Source: Clostridiaceae bacterium
Lineage (GTDB): Bacteria; Bacillota; Clostridia; Lachnospirales; Lachnospiraceae
Direction: 5' to 3'
DNA: 64,000 nt
Assembly (NCBI GenBank): GCA_910575435.1
Contig: CAJTGI010000002.1
Coordinates: forward strand, 186,001 to 250,000
This document shows, in pieces, positions 17,596 to 26,557 of this stretch. The notes beneath the pieces are model-generated. The model searched no databases. It saw only the letters and a list, made by a program, of their open reading frames with translations, and was not told the DNA's origin. Within the stretch, counting starts at the first letter, position 1. Each line of letters begins with the position of its first letter. The translations under genes and the position numbers were made by a program.

Positions 17596-19035
17596 ATGAT
17601 GAAAGAGAAAAGCAACTGCTATTTTTTAACTATAGTATTAGGATTGCTGCTTAGTGCGACAATGTTTGTGAATCAAGGGGCAAAAGCGGCAATAAACTGG
17701 GGGACTGCTGTCAATATTACAGGGGCAGGACAAGTTGTGGATTCTATCACTGTAAATGGGAAGACGGTGCAAGCGTTGTATGCACCCAGGAATTCCGTGG
17801 CAAATTATGATGGGAATGAAACATATTCATGTGCCGCCTTTGTGAAGCGATTTTATTCGGAAGTATTTGGAATAGGAATCAATAATCTTTATCCCGGCAA
17901 CACGCCAAATATATATTCTGGCTCAGGTCAATTTAGTAAGACATCATCACCGAAAGTAGGTGATATTGCAGCAAATTCTGGACATTGGGCCATTGTGAAA
18001 GCAGTCAATGGCAATAGCGTGACACTCATTGAACAGAACGCATGGAATACGGCATATACTGCCGCTATGGTTGGACGGATCCTAACGTCTGAATCTAGTT
18101 ACTGGTTTTGGCGGTGGAGCGGAAACAACGCCTCTGTCACGGAACCTCAAATCGGCTACAATCCCGAAGGGAACTTAGAATCCATAGAAGGAGGATTAAA
18201 CGGGGCTTCCATCAGGGGATGGGTATTTGATCGTGATTCTCTGTCTTCCTCTGTTCCGATTCACGTATATATGGATGGCGTATATGCAGGGGCTGGAGTG
18301 GCAGATAAAAAGAGGGCAGATGTTAATAATGCGCATGGATGCGGGGAGTATCACGGCTTTGATTTCAAGCTGCCAATAAAAAGTTCAGGTACGCACGCAT
18401 TTGAGGTATATGCAATTAACATCGGAGCGGACGGGCAGCCAAGCGGGCAAGGGAATCTGTTGATGGGAGGCACATCTGTCTCTATTGTAGTAGATGAAAC
18501 GCCGCCTGTAATATCTGATGTAAGGATCCTCGACCTGGATTCCTCAGGTTATACGATTGAGTGCAAGGCAACGGACAATCGGGGAATTGATCGGGTGCAA
18601 TGTCCCACTTGGACCGTTGCGAATGGTCAGGATGACCTGCAAAAAGACTGGTGGACGGATACTTCTGTAAAAGCAACAGACAAAGGAAATGGAGTATTTC
18701 AGTTCAGAGTGAATATTTCCGAACACAATTCCGAGCGTGGTCTATATATAACGCATATTTATGCCTATGATGAGGCTGGGAATTATGCAGTGCATAAAGT
18801 GGAGGACGTTGAAGTTTTAGAAGATTCTGGGACAATTGCTCCCGGCGATATTAATCAGGATGGGAAGATTGACGGAAAGGATATCAGCATGCTTCTCCAG
18901 TATCGCTTGAAAAAGCGGGAACTGACGGAAGAACAGATTGCTGACGGAGACGTGTACAAGGATGGGAAGATAGACGGCAAGGACGTGAGCAGATTGCTCC
19001 AGTACCGTTTGGGAAAGATCAGCAGTTTGAATTAA
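17596..19035 (+). CDS. Secreted CHAP-domain protein with C-terminal dockerin
   Basis: A 479-residue exported protein. After a signal peptide (about 1-33) comes a CHAP/NlpC-like amidase domain with Cys79 (YSCAAFVKRFYSE) and His130 (SGHWAIVKAV), which would cut peptidoglycan peptides or amides. Then come a beta-domain (IEGGLNGASIRGWVFDRDS), a GBS Bsp-like domain (about 302-405) and a type I dockerin (about 415-479) with two calcium loops, DINQDGKIDGKDIS and DVYKDGKIDGKDVS, each followed by LLQYRL. The dockerin could dock onto the cohesin protein at 10909. The ATG at 17596 has AAAGGGG upstream; a start at 17530 is not supported. A terminator follows. Confidence 0.82.
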   Translation: MMKEKSNCYFLTIVLGLLLSATMFVNQGAKAAINWGTAVNITGAGQVVDSITVNGKTVQALYAPRNSVANYDGNETYSCAAFVKRFYSEVFGIGINNLYPGNTPNIYSGSGQFSKTSSPKVGDIAANSGHWAIVKAVNGNSVTLIEQNAWNTAYTAAMVGRILTSESSYWFWRWSGNNASVTEPQIGYNPEGNLESIEGGLNGASIRGWVFDRDSLSSSVPIHVYMDGVYAGAGVADKKRADVNNAHGCGEYHGFDFKLPIKSSGTHAFEVYAINIGADGQPSGQGNLLMGGTSVSIVVDETPPVISDVRILDLDSSGYTIECKATDNRGIDRVQCPTWTVANGQDDLQKDWWTDTSVKATDKGNGVFQFRVNISEHNSERGLYITHIYAYDEAGNYAVHKVEDVEVLEDSGTIAPGDINQDGKIDGKDISMLLQYRLKKRELTEEQIADGDVYKDGKIDGKDVSRLLQYRLGKISSLN

Positions 19036-19046
19036 GCGGATATAGG

Positions 19047-19090
19047 AAAGGCTGCGCCAATGCTTTTTTGCCATTGGCACAGCCTTTTTG
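19047..19090 (+). terminator. Terminator after the dockerin gene
   Basis: Long stem GGCTGCGCCAATG / CATTGGCACAGCC followed by five T. It closes the surface-protein cluster before the convergent GH43 gene. Confidence 0.9.
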
Positions 19091-19207
19091 CCTTTCCTGA
19101 TTCCACCGTGCAGATGAACTGCGGGAACTAATAAGAAAGTTAGTTTGGCTGCGGTATTGCTTGAGGAGGTAATTGATTTTCATGTCCGCAATGGCTACGA
19201 TGCAAAT

Positions 19208-20536
19208 TTATTTCACAAAGACAAATTTTTCTAAATCAAATAAATTGCGCTCCTGGAACATTCCGGCAAAGCAGCCCTCGGCAGCGCTTTCTGCAACGAG
19301 GAAGATGGCATGCCTTCCGGATGTGCCTTGGACTGTGGCAGAGACGCGCTGGGTGTCGGTATCTACCGGGCAACTCCCGATTTCTTTCCCGCGCTCAGGA
19401 TCATCCAGGAGGATGCGGAGGCGGGCCTTGCAGCCGCATCCCCGGAGGGAGGCAAAAAACTTCATGGTGTGGTTCGTATTGCATTCCCCAAAATCAAAAT
19501 ATTTATATCCCATGACGCATTGGTGCTTGATATTCGTAATCACTCGGGTAAAGATGTTGATCTCTGTGATCATGCAGCCCCCTGTGAGATAGCAGGCAAT
19601 GTCGGCGGGAGTGATCTCGTAGGGGTTGAGGGATTCCTCAAAGCCTAGGGAAGTCATTTCCACGGTGGGTATGCTCCCGTCTTCCATGATGGTCACCTTT
19701 TCCACGCATCCCCGCCTGGACATCAGGGTGCCGTTTGTCATGCGGTGGTAAAAAATATACCATTGTCCCTTGATTTGGCAGAGGGAGCCATGGTTGTTTC
19801 CGGCGGGATAGGACTGGGAATTATCCACGATGTACCCTCTGTAGTCGAAAGGCCCCATGGGGTTGCGGGAGGTGGCGTAGGCGAGCCGGCTACCCGGATT
19901 TGGGGAGTAGATGAGGTAATAGGTGTCCCCGATCTTTCTGGGGGAGCAGGCTTCAAAAAATCCTGCCGGCTCTTCCAGAGGGAGTGCTGGAAGAATGTGT
20001 TCTTGAAAAGTATCGTCTAGGATTTCGTACATATTTTCTTCGTTGATTTGAGCCATATAGGAGCGGGTATATCCGCAGTAAATATAGACCTTTCCATCGT
20101 CATCCACCAGTACGCCGGGATCAATAAATTGGCCTTGGTCGCAAGCCTCCTCCGGAACATGGTATTGGTATGTTGAAAGAATTTCAAAAGGCCCTTCCGG
20201 CCTATCCGCCACAGCCACGCAGCCTTTTCCGTTTAATATGTATGCGTATAGATAATACCTTCCGTCCTTCTCAACCACGTCGGGCGCATAGAGAAGATTA
20301 TGGCTCCAGCTTGTGTCTGCTGGGCAATCCCTGGTATCCCGGGTGCGGAAAATATCACCATGGCATGTCCAATGAGAAAGATTGTCAACGGATGCGCTCC
20401 ACGCTTTCAGGCGATAATCGCAGAAGTGATCGGAAGCGGGGTTGTCGTGGGAGCCATAAATGTATAGGCGATTTCCGAAGAGGCGAGGCTCCCCGTCAGG
20501 GATGTACTCCCAGTTTGGCAAATATGGGTTTGGCAT
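19208..20536 (-). CDS. Glycoside hydrolase, GH43 family with C-terminal CBM6-like domain
   Basis: A 442-residue protein without a signal peptide. The five-bladed propeller of GH43 is visible: catalytic base Asp14 (PDGEPRLFGNRLYIYGSHD), pKa-modulating Asp139 (GQFIDPGVLVDDDG) and acid Glu195 (AGFFEACSPRKIGDTYYLIYS). Residues about 310-442 look like a CBM6-type beta-sandwich. GH43 enzymes usually release arabinose or xylose; the exact specificity cannot be read. The ATG at 20536 follows AAAGGAGA; the TTG at 20554 is not the start. It lies 14 bp after the AraC regulator gene, on the same strand, so the two form an operon. Confidence 0.9.
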   Translation of the reverse strand: MPNPYLPNWEYIPDGEPRLFGNRLYIYGSHDNPASDHFCDYRLKAWSASVDNLSHWTCHGDIFRTRDTRDCPADTSWSHNLLYAPDVVEKDGRYYLYAYILNGKGCVAVADRPEGPFEILSTYQYHVPEEACDQGQFIDPGVLVDDDGKVYIYCGYTRSYMAQINEENMYEILDDTFQEHILPALPLEEPAGFFEACSPRKIGDTYYLIYSPNPGSRLAYATSRNPMGPFDYRGYIVDNSQSYPAGNNHGSLCQIKGQWYIFYHRMTNGTLMSRRGCVEKVTIMEDGSIPTVEMTSLGFEESLNPYEITPADIACYLTGGCMITEINIFTRVITNIKHQCVMGYKYFDFGECNTNHTMKFFASLRGCGCKARLRILLDDPERGKEIGSCPVDTDTQRVSATVQGTSGRHAIFLVAESAAEGCFAGMFQERNLFDLEKFVFVK

Positions 20537-20550
20537 AATGCTTTCTCCTT

Positions 20551-21432
20551 TCAAGTCTGTTTCCTTCGGTATTGCATGGGCGAGATTCCGTAGGCCCGCT
20601 TAAAAAGCCGGGTAAAGCCGCTGTTGGTTTCCATGCCGATAGCGGCGGTGATCTCGGAGATAGATAAATTGCTGTGAAGAAGCAATTCTTCTGCCCGCTG
20701 CAACCGAAGATGATTGCAGTAGTTTTGGTAATTAAATCCCGTGGCTTTCTTAAAAAGCCGGCTGAAATGGTAATAACTGACATTTGCCATCTTGGCAGCC
20801 TCCTCCATGGCGGGCATTTGTTCCGGCCGTGATAGCAGCCTGTTGATGAGGGGATCTAGGGCCGCCAGGTCAGAGTGACTGTGTTCCTCCTCCTGAAAGG
20901 TAAGAAAATCTTCCTCGATCAGAATATCAATTAGCTGGATGAGACGCATGCTGAGATTCATGTTCTGGCGAATGCTCTGGTTCAGTGACAGGGTATCTTT
21001 TTGCTGAAACTGCGCGGCATGATTGCACAATTCATGCAGGGATGCCAGGGCTTCCCTGAGGGAAGGGATTTCTGAAACGCAGATATAGGGCTTTTCTTCT
21101 GACGATAATTTCAGGATGGTATTGGGGCTGGCGGTTGTGGCATTTGCCCGCAAAAATCCGGGAGAGAACTGCAGAATCATATCCTCTACGTCAGTCAGAT
21201 TAGCATAGCCGTGGATTGTCAGAGGCGCAAAGAAGAAAAGCGAGGCTTCTGGCGTTTCATAAGTGCATCCATTGCAATGTGCCTGCCTTTTGCCGCTGGT
21301 CACCATGGATAACTCGTAATAGGCGTGGCAGTGCAGGGGGTAGCAGCTTCCGGCCTCATTGCGGTATCTCCAGCAACTATGGTAAGAGTTGGCAATGGAT
21401 TCTTTCCATTGAAAAGTATTCTGATATTCCAT
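20551..21432 (-). CDS. AraC-family regulator of the GH43 gene
   Basis: A 293-residue regulator. The N-terminal cupin-like sensor has YPLHCHAYYELSMVTSGKRQ and the C-terminal double helix-turn-helix spans about 190-290 (MANVSYYHFSRLFKKATGFNY, then ISEITAAIGMETNSGFTRLFKR). Position and orientation suggest that it senses a sugar and controls the GH43 gene, its own operon and possibly the divergent GH5 gene. The start has a strong AGGAGG. Confidence 0.92.
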   Translation of the reverse strand: MEYQNTFQWKESIANSYHSCWRYRNEAGSCYPLHCHAYYELSMVTSGKRQAHCNGCTYETPEASLFFFAPLTIHGYANLTDVEDMILQFSPGFLRANATTASPNTILKLSSEEKPYICVSEIPSLREALASLHELCNHAAQFQQKDTLSLNQSIRQNMNLSMRLIQLIDILIEEDFLTFQEEEHSHSDLAALDPLINRLLSRPEQMPAMEEAAKMANVSYYHFSRLFKKATGFNYQNYCNHLRLQRAEELLLHSNLSISEITAAIGMETNSGFTRLFKRAYGISPMQYRRKQT

Positions 21433-21539
21433 AACCTGCCTCCTTTCCTGTTAATCATAGTATGTATCATGACCTGTGGAAATGCAACAGCCTTTTGGCG
21501 TCAGAGCAAAATCGGACAAAAAGCGAGCAATGGGGGAAA

Positions 21540-21568
21540 TTGTGTTTTTAATGGATAGAAAATATAAT
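21540..21568 (+). promoter_or_regulatory. Promoter for the GH5 gene
   Basis: TTGTGT (21540-21545), a 17-bp spacer and TATAAT (21563-21568) in the divergent region between araC and the GH5 gene; 92 bp of leader. Confidence 0.65.
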
Positions 21569-21660
21569 AATGCTAAGTTCAAAATGATGTTTGACCCTGG
21601 CAACATATCATAATGTTTTTTGGACAAAAACGGTATACGGCATGGAAAAGGAGGAAAATG

Positions 21661-24597
21661 ATGAGGAAATACGCAAAGAAGTGTATGAGCATCCTTACGC
21701 TGGGCGCTGTGGCCCTATCCTGTGTTTTGGGAAATGGGAATTTGCAGACAAAGGCGGCAGGGCAAGTTCGGGATTCTGCTGTAAAATTGCCGCAGAAAAC
21801 GGATGAGATTATCACGCCGGATAATCCGGCAACATTTCGGGATCTTTCTTCGGAGAGGATCATTCAGGAGATGGGAGCCGGGTGGAATCTGGGAAATACC
21901 TTGGACGGGCATACCGGCCTTACGCCCGCGGAGACAGCCTGGCAGCCCAGTGTCACCACAAGGGAGACGATCAAGACGGTACATGATATGGGATTTAATA
22001 CAGTGCGTGTGCCTGTCACTTGGGGAAATATGATCAATGGGGACTATTCCGTGCGAGAGTCCTGGATGAATCGGGTACAGGACGTGGTGGATTACTGCAT
22101 CGAGCAGGATATGTATGTGATTCTGAACATGCACCATGACGGGGCCGAGGCCATGTATTGGTTTAACTTGAAACTGGAGGGTGCGGAACTGGACAAAGTA
22201 TGGGAGAAGTTCCGCGGACTGTGGAAGACGATTGCAGAGCGTTTTAAGAACTATGACGAGCATCTGATATTTGAGAGCATGAATGAAATCCAGGGCGGCA
22301 AGTGGGACCAGGAAGAGGCAGGGACGCAGTTTGGCGTGAATATCAATAAGGCCAATCAGATATTTGTGGATACCGTGCGTAGCACGGGCAGCAATAACAG
22401 CAGGCGATGGCTCAGCATTCCCCCTTGGGGTACCAGGATTGCCGTGGCCAACAATGCGGAAAAATATGGCTTCCAGATGCCGAAGGATACGCTGGAGAAT
22501 CCAAGGCTCATGCTGGCGGTGCATGACTATGCGCCAGTGAATAAATGCCTGAACGGCACTGACCGGGAGGACAATGATATCACCCTTTCCGATGTGGTAA
22601 ATTCCTATGAAAACAATTTTAAAGAATTAAATGAAAATTATGTAACAAAGGGGATTCCAGTGGTGCTGGCAGAGTACGGCGCCGTAGACAAAGACAACAC
22701 GCCCCAGAGGGAACTGTATTGCGAGGGCGTAAATGTCCTGGCAAAGAAGTATCAGATTGTAGGCGTATACTGGGACGATGGCGGCGTGGACAATAATGCC
22801 TTTGCCCTGGTAGACAGAAAGAAAAACATTATTCGCGAGGGATATGAGAGTATATCCTATGCGCTGATGCGTGGGTTTCAAACTCAGACAGACATTGCAA
22901 AAGTGACAGCGGGAGCCCAGATTGTTCCGATTACGGATTTCCAGGTAGATGGAAGCGTTGCGCTTGCTTGCAATAGTTCTGTGCAGATGGCGGTATCCCA
23001 GGTGCAGCCCGGGGAACACAATGATGCGATTCTGTGGAAGACGGCCGATCCCCGCATTGCTACGGTCTATCAGGGAATGATTCGGGGAAGGGGCGTGGGA
23101 GAGACGGTGATTACCGCCTATGCCCAGAATGGAGCCGTAGCTAAGGAAGTCAAGGTGACCGTGACGGCTCAGGAAGGGACAGCTGCCTGTGACAATATTG
23201 TGGTTGGAGCCGGTGACGGCGGAGTGACGGCCTACATGGGGCATGCCTGCTTCCTCGATGCCAGAGTGGGTACGGAAAATTGCAGTGCAACTCTGGGGTA
23301 TTATTCAGAAGATACCAGCGTGGCCACGGTGTCATCCCTGGGGAAAGTGACCGGCGTTCGTGAGGGGAACACAAATATTGTCATTGTTTCCAGCACTGGT
23401 TATTCAAAGAAGGTTCCGGTTACTGTGGAAAATGCTCCTTGGGATAGCAGCCAATTCCGGCTTGCTCTCCACATTTATTATAATGATAATGCCCATGAAT
23501 TTTACGATGACGTAATGTCTACAGAGGTGGTAACGGTACAGGGACCGGGGCAGTATTGCGTGAAGTTTGACTGCGCCACGGATCTGACGGATCGTGCCAA
23601 GGCTGCCGGCGTGACTACGATTAACAATGCGGGGGCAATCTATCTGAAAGACGTGGATGTGGATGAGGGCAAGATTACCCAGTCCGCTCTAAAGTCTGGA
23701 AACATATCTTACCAGTGCATTCGCATCAACGGTATAACGATGGCCATAGCGGATAAGGAAAAGGCATTTCCGCTGGTAAAGACAAATCATATTATTGATA
23801 CCAATAATCCCATTAACGCCTGGGGGGATTATGCCATTCTGGAAGAGGAAGTGGATGCCACAGGCAACAGGCTGACATTTAAGAAAGTGCCGGAACCTAC
23901 GGTGATTGAAGTGTATTTTACATTGTCCGATCTGCGATATGATGATGATACGGTAATGCAATCCCCGGATGGAAAAGTGCCTACATTGGCCGTGCCCACA
24001 GATACGCCGGAAGGGAATGGGGGAGATGGCGATGCCCAGCCAAAGCCCACGAAAGTGCCAGGAGATGGCAGTGGCCAGCCGAATCCCACGAAAGTGCCAG
24101 GAGATGGAGACATCCAGCCATCCCCCTCAGCCAGCCCGAAGGCTTCGCCCGCTCCGCTGAAAAAGGGAGCGATCGTCTCGGACAGAGTCTCTCAGGGCAA
24201 ATATCAGATTACAAAAGCAGATGCAAAGAAGGGAACGGTTTCCTATATAAAATGCAATGGGAAAAAATCTGCGGTCACCGTGCCAGATAAAATTACGGTG
24301 AAAGGTATCAAATATTCTGTAACGGGAATAGGCAAGAAGGCATTTAGCGGAAATAAAAAGATAAAAAGCGTCACCTTAGGAAAGAATATTGCGAAAATCG
24401 GGGATAAGGCATTTTACGGATGCAAATCCTTGAAAAAGATTCAGATACGGTCTTCCAAACTGACAAAGGTGGGAAAGAAGGCTGTGGGGAATATTGCCAA
24501 GAAAGCCCGGATTAAGGTGCCGAAGAAGAAATACAAGAAATATAAAAAGTTGTTTGGTAAAAAAACAGGGTTCGGGAAGAATATGAAGCTCAGATAA
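21661..24597 (+). CDS. Secreted GH5 endoglucanase-type enzyme with Big_2 and LRR modules
   Basis: A 978-residue exported enzyme. After a signal peptide comes a GH5 barrel (about 55-410): MGAGWNLGNTLDGH, acid/base Glu209 in FESMNEIQG and nucleophile Glu338 in VLAEYGAVD. Then come two Big_2-like domains, a probable carbohydrate-binding beta-domain (about 595-775), a Pro/Thr linker containing a duplicated NPTKVPGDG-type unit, and a short BspA-type LRR domain with a very lysine-rich end (about 835-978). GH5 enzymes of this type cut beta-1,4-glucans or mannans. The C-terminal basic LRR may bind the cell wall. Start choice: the second ATG of a pair (21658/21661) is six bases from AAAAGGAGG. Confidence 0.9.
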   Translation: MRKYAKKCMSILTLGAVALSCVLGNGNLQTKAAGQVRDSAVKLPQKTDEIITPDNPATFRDLSSERIIQEMGAGWNLGNTLDGHTGLTPAETAWQPSVTTRETIKTVHDMGFNTVRVPVTWGNMINGDYSVRESWMNRVQDVVDYCIEQDMYVILNMHHDGAEAMYWFNLKLEGAELDKVWEKFRGLWKTIAERFKNYDEHLIFESMNEIQGGKWDQEEAGTQFGVNINKANQIFVDTVRSTGSNNSRRWLSIPPWGTRIAVANNAEKYGFQMPKDTLENPRLMLAVHDYAPVNKCLNGTDREDNDITLSDVVNSYENNFKELNENYVTKGIPVVLAEYGAVDKDNTPQRELYCEGVNVLAKKYQIVGVYWDDGGVDNNAFALVDRKKNIIREGYESISYALMRGFQTQTDIAKVTAGAQIVPITDFQVDGSVALACNSSVQMAVSQVQPGEHNDAILWKTADPRIATVYQGMIRGRGVGETVITAYAQNGAVAKEVKVTVTAQEGTAACDNIVVGAGDGGVTAYMGHACFLDARVGTENCSATLGYYSEDTSVATVSSLGKVTGVREGNTNIVIVSSTGYSKKVPVTVENAPWDSSQFRLALHIYYNDNAHEFYDDVMSTEVVTVQGPGQYCVKFDCATDLTDRAKAAGVTTINNAGAIYLKDVDVDEGKITQSALKSGNISYQCIRINGITMAIADKEKAFPLVKTNHIIDTNNPINAWGDYAILEEEVDATGNRLTFKKVPEPTVIEVYFTLSDLRYDDDTVMQSPDGKVPTLAVPTDTPEGNGGDGDAQPKPTKVPGDGSGQPNPTKVPGDGDIQPSPSASPKASPAPLKKGAIVSDRVSQGKYQITKADAKKGTVSYIKCNGKKSAVTVPDKITVKGIKYSVTGIGKKAFSGNKKIKSVTLGKNIAKIGDKAFYGCKSLKKIQIRSSKLTKVGKKAVGNIAKKARIKVPKKKYKKYKKLFGKKTGFGKNMKLR

Positions 24598-24619
24598 TAG
24601 GAAATGCATTGTTGCTGTA

Positions 24620-24662
24620 AAAAATCCCCCATGATTCGTTGCCAGGTCATGGGGGATTTTGC
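24620..24662 (+). terminator. Terminator after the GH5 gene
   Basis: Stem AAAATCCCCCATGA / TCATGGGGGATTTT with a 13-nt loop. Confidence 0.9.
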
Positions 24663-24679
24663 TGTTTTGAGAAAAAACA

Positions 24680-24708
24680 TTGACAAGTTTATTTCCGTGT
24701 GATAGAAT
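24680..24708 (+). promoter_or_regulatory. Promoter of rplM-rpsI
   Basis: Consensus TTGACA (24680-24685), a 17-bp spacer and TAGAAT (24703-24708). The leader to the rplM start is about 95 nt. Confidence 0.85.
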
Positions 24709-24719
24709 CATTAGATGTG

Positions 24720-24764
24720 GCGTGTGAAAGCTGACCATAAGCCCCGGTATGAGCAATCAGACGC
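24720..24764 (+). promoter_or_regulatory. Structured leader of rplM (L13-leader-like)
   Basis: The arms GCGTGTGA (24720-24727) and TCAGACGC (24757-24764) can pair at 7 of 8 positions and enclose a smaller CATA/TATG hairpin. Firmicutes rplM messages often carry an L13 autoregulatory leader. The position fits, but I cannot confirm a match to that RNA family. Confidence 0.45.
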
Positions 24765-24807
24765 AATAAGTTTGAAAATATATAGGATTAAGTTAGGAGG
24801 TACTGGG

Positions 24808-25245
24808 ATGAAAAGTTTTATGGCTAGCCCATCCACTATTGAAAGGAAATGGTATGTTGTCGATGCTGACGGCCATACATTAGGTCGCCTTGCATCAGAA
24901 GTCGCAATGATTTTAAGAGGCAAGAAGAAACCTACTTATACGCCGCATATGGACACAGGCGATTATGTGGTTATCGTTAATGCAGAAAAGATTAAGGTAA
25001 CTGGCAAAAAGTTGAGCCAGAAGATATACTATCACCACTCCGATTATGTGGGTGGCATGAAAGAAACTACCCTCAAGGATATGCTTGATAAGAAACCGGA
25101 GTATGTGCTGACTCATGCAGTGAAGGGTATGCTTCCGAAAGGGCCGCTGGGCCGCCAGATGCTGAAGAAGCTTCACGTATACGCTGGGCCAGAGCATCAG
25201 CAGGAAGCACAGAAGCCGGAAGTATTGGAAATCAAGGAAAGATAA
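24808..25245 (+). CDS. rplM: 50S ribosomal protein L13
   Basis: A 145-residue protein with the L13 signature: [19 protein letters not shown], then [30 protein letters not shown] and [21 protein letters not shown]. It binds 23S rRNA early in large-subunit assembly. The ATG at 24808 has TTAGGAGG upstream. It is cotranscribed with rpsI, as in most bacteria. Confidence 0.98.
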   Translation: MKSFMASPSTIERKWYVVDADGHTLGRLASEVAMILRGKKKPTYTPHMDTGDYVVIVNAEKIKVTGKKLSQKIYYHHSDYVGGMKETTLKDMLDKKPEYVLTHAVKGMLPKGPLGRQMLKKLHVYAGPEHQQEAQKPEVLEIKER

Positions 25246-25264
25246 TTGAGAGGAGGATATGAAA

Positions 25265-25657
25265 GTGGCAAGTGCAAAGTTTTATGGGACAGGAAGAAGA
25301 AAAAGCAGTGTTGCTAGAGTATATTTGATGCCGGGAACCGGTAAGATTACGGTTAATAAGAGAGACATTGATGATTATTTTGGTCTTGAGACCTTGAAAA
25401 TAATTATCCGCCAGCCTATGGAGGCTACTAATACGACGGATAAGTATGATGCAAAGATTACAGTCCGCGGAGGCGGATTTACAGGTCAGGCTGGCGCTAT
25501 CAGGCATGGCATTGCCAGAGCGCTGCTCACCGTAGACGAGGATTTCCGTCCTACGCTGAAGAAGGCTGGCTATCTGACGCGTGACCCGCGTATGAAGGAG
25601 CGTAAGAAATACGGTCTTAAGAAAGCCCGCAGGGCTCCGCAGTTCTCCAAGAGATAA
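25265..25657 (+). CDS. rpsI: 30S ribosomal protein S9
   Basis: A 130-residue protein with [17 protein letters not shown] at the front and RRAPQFSKR at the end; the C-terminal tail reaches the P-site tRNA. An ATG at 25259 lies only two bases after AGGAGG (25251-25256). The GTG at 25265 has ideal spacing and gives [13 protein letters not shown], matching the usual S9 start, so I prefer GTG. It lies 19 bp after rplM. Confidence 0.96.
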   Translation: MASAKFYGTGRRKSSVARVYLMPGTGKITVNKRDIDDYFGLETLKIIIRQPMEATNTTDKYDAKITVRGGGFTGQAGAIRHGIARALLTVDEDFRPTLKKAGYLTRDPRMKERKKYGLKKARRAPQFSKR

Positions 25658-25679
25658 ACTTCAATGCGAATGCATATGG

Positions 25680-25716
25680 AAAACCCACAGACAGATTTTG
25701 TTTGTGGGTTTTTTGA
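25680..25716 (+). terminator. Terminator of rplM-rpsI
   Basis: AAACCCACA / TGTGGGTTT stem followed by TTTTTT. Confidence 0.9.
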
Positions 25717-25720
25717 TTGC

Positions 25721-25749
25721 GAAAAAAAGGGCATCGCATCCGATGCCCT
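25721..25749 (-). terminator. Terminator of the XRE gene (minus strand)
   Basis: Stem GGGCATCG (25729-25736) and CGATGCCC (25741-25748) with a CATC loop. Read on the minus strand it is followed by seven U (complement of 25722-25728). Confidence 0.85.
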
Positions 25750-25766
25750 GGCAAATGCTTGCTGGA

Positions 25767-26120
25767 TTAAGAGTCTTTTTTGCGGTTGACCATGAACTGG
25801 TACAAATAGTTCAGCAACATCCTGTCTTCGGGATTCACATCGTCAAATGAGATTCCCTTTGCGTATAGACTGTTTTCAGCAAGGCAAATATCATCCTCTG
25901 CGGAATCCGATGCATACTCCCCAGCCAAGATGTCATTTGGCGTGGCATTCAGCAATTTGCATATTTCTATCAGGAGAGGAAGGGATATGGTGCCAGAACC
26001 AATTTCCACATGGGAAATGTGGTCTGTGGAGACGCCGGTTTTTTCTGCGATCTGAGCCTGGGTCATGCCGCACTGACGGCGCAGTGTGCTAAGGTTTTGT
26101 CCAATGTTTTTTCGATTCAT
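25767..26120 (-). CDS. XRE-family transcriptional regulator
   Basis: A 117-residue DNA-binding protein. Residues about 5-62 form a Cro/CI helix-turn-helix: LSTLRRQCGMTQAQIAEKTGVSTDHISHVEIGSGTISLPLLIEICKLL in consecutive segments. The acidic tail may dimerise. The chosen start, MNRKNIGQNL, fits the family; starts further upstream (to 26171) add a segment unlike the family, although no start has a good ribosome site. It is monocistronic and its target is unknown. A near-palindrome at 26147-26160 (ACTTCGTTCGTAGT) could be an autoregulatory site. Confidence 0.8.
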   Translation of the reverse strand: MNRKNIGQNLSTLRRQCGMTQAQIAEKTGVSTDHISHVEIGSGTISLPLLIEICKLLNATPNDILAGEYASDSAEDDICLAENSLYAKGISFDDVNPEDRMLLNYLYQFMVNRKKDS

Positions 26121-26557
26121 AGTAACACCAACTTTCTGTAATTTCATACTTCGTTCGTAGTAGCAGCTCATTTTCTTATCTAGGTAGGAAGAAAATATAG
26201 ATAATCCGCTGAAAGCCCTTATGAAATGTAATTTGACGCATGATAAAATAGAAACTCATAGAGATTAGAAATGCCATGTATAGAAAGTACAATTTCTAGC
26301 AAATTAATGAGAATATCATTTGTTTTTTCATAATGTCATTTGCATGTAACGGAATACCAAACATAGCATACCAATCCTTTGAATGAGATGGAATGTTTTC
26401 ATGGCGCATGTATTGTCTTGTATGGTATGATTCAAAGAATTTGCGGTAGATTTTTGATTCATGCAGAATTATTTCGGGGGATTCTTCCTTCTTGTGACGG
26501 GAAAAAAACTATGTTATAATGGTTAGCGACATGATGGGATTTGGAAAGGAGACAAGT
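26121..26557. promoter_or_regulatory. Divergent region between XRE gene and trpB2, with trpB2 promoter
   Basis: A 437-bp AT-rich gap. For trpB2 there is a clear promoter: TTGTGA (26492-26497), a 17-bp spacer and TATAAT (26515-26520), followed by AAAGGAG before the ATG. I see no other gene or structured element in it. Confidence 0.7.

Noticed and set aside
10909-24597. A true cellulosome cluster
   Set aside because: One cohesin and one dockerin are visible, and the GH5 and GH43 enzymes carry no dockerin.
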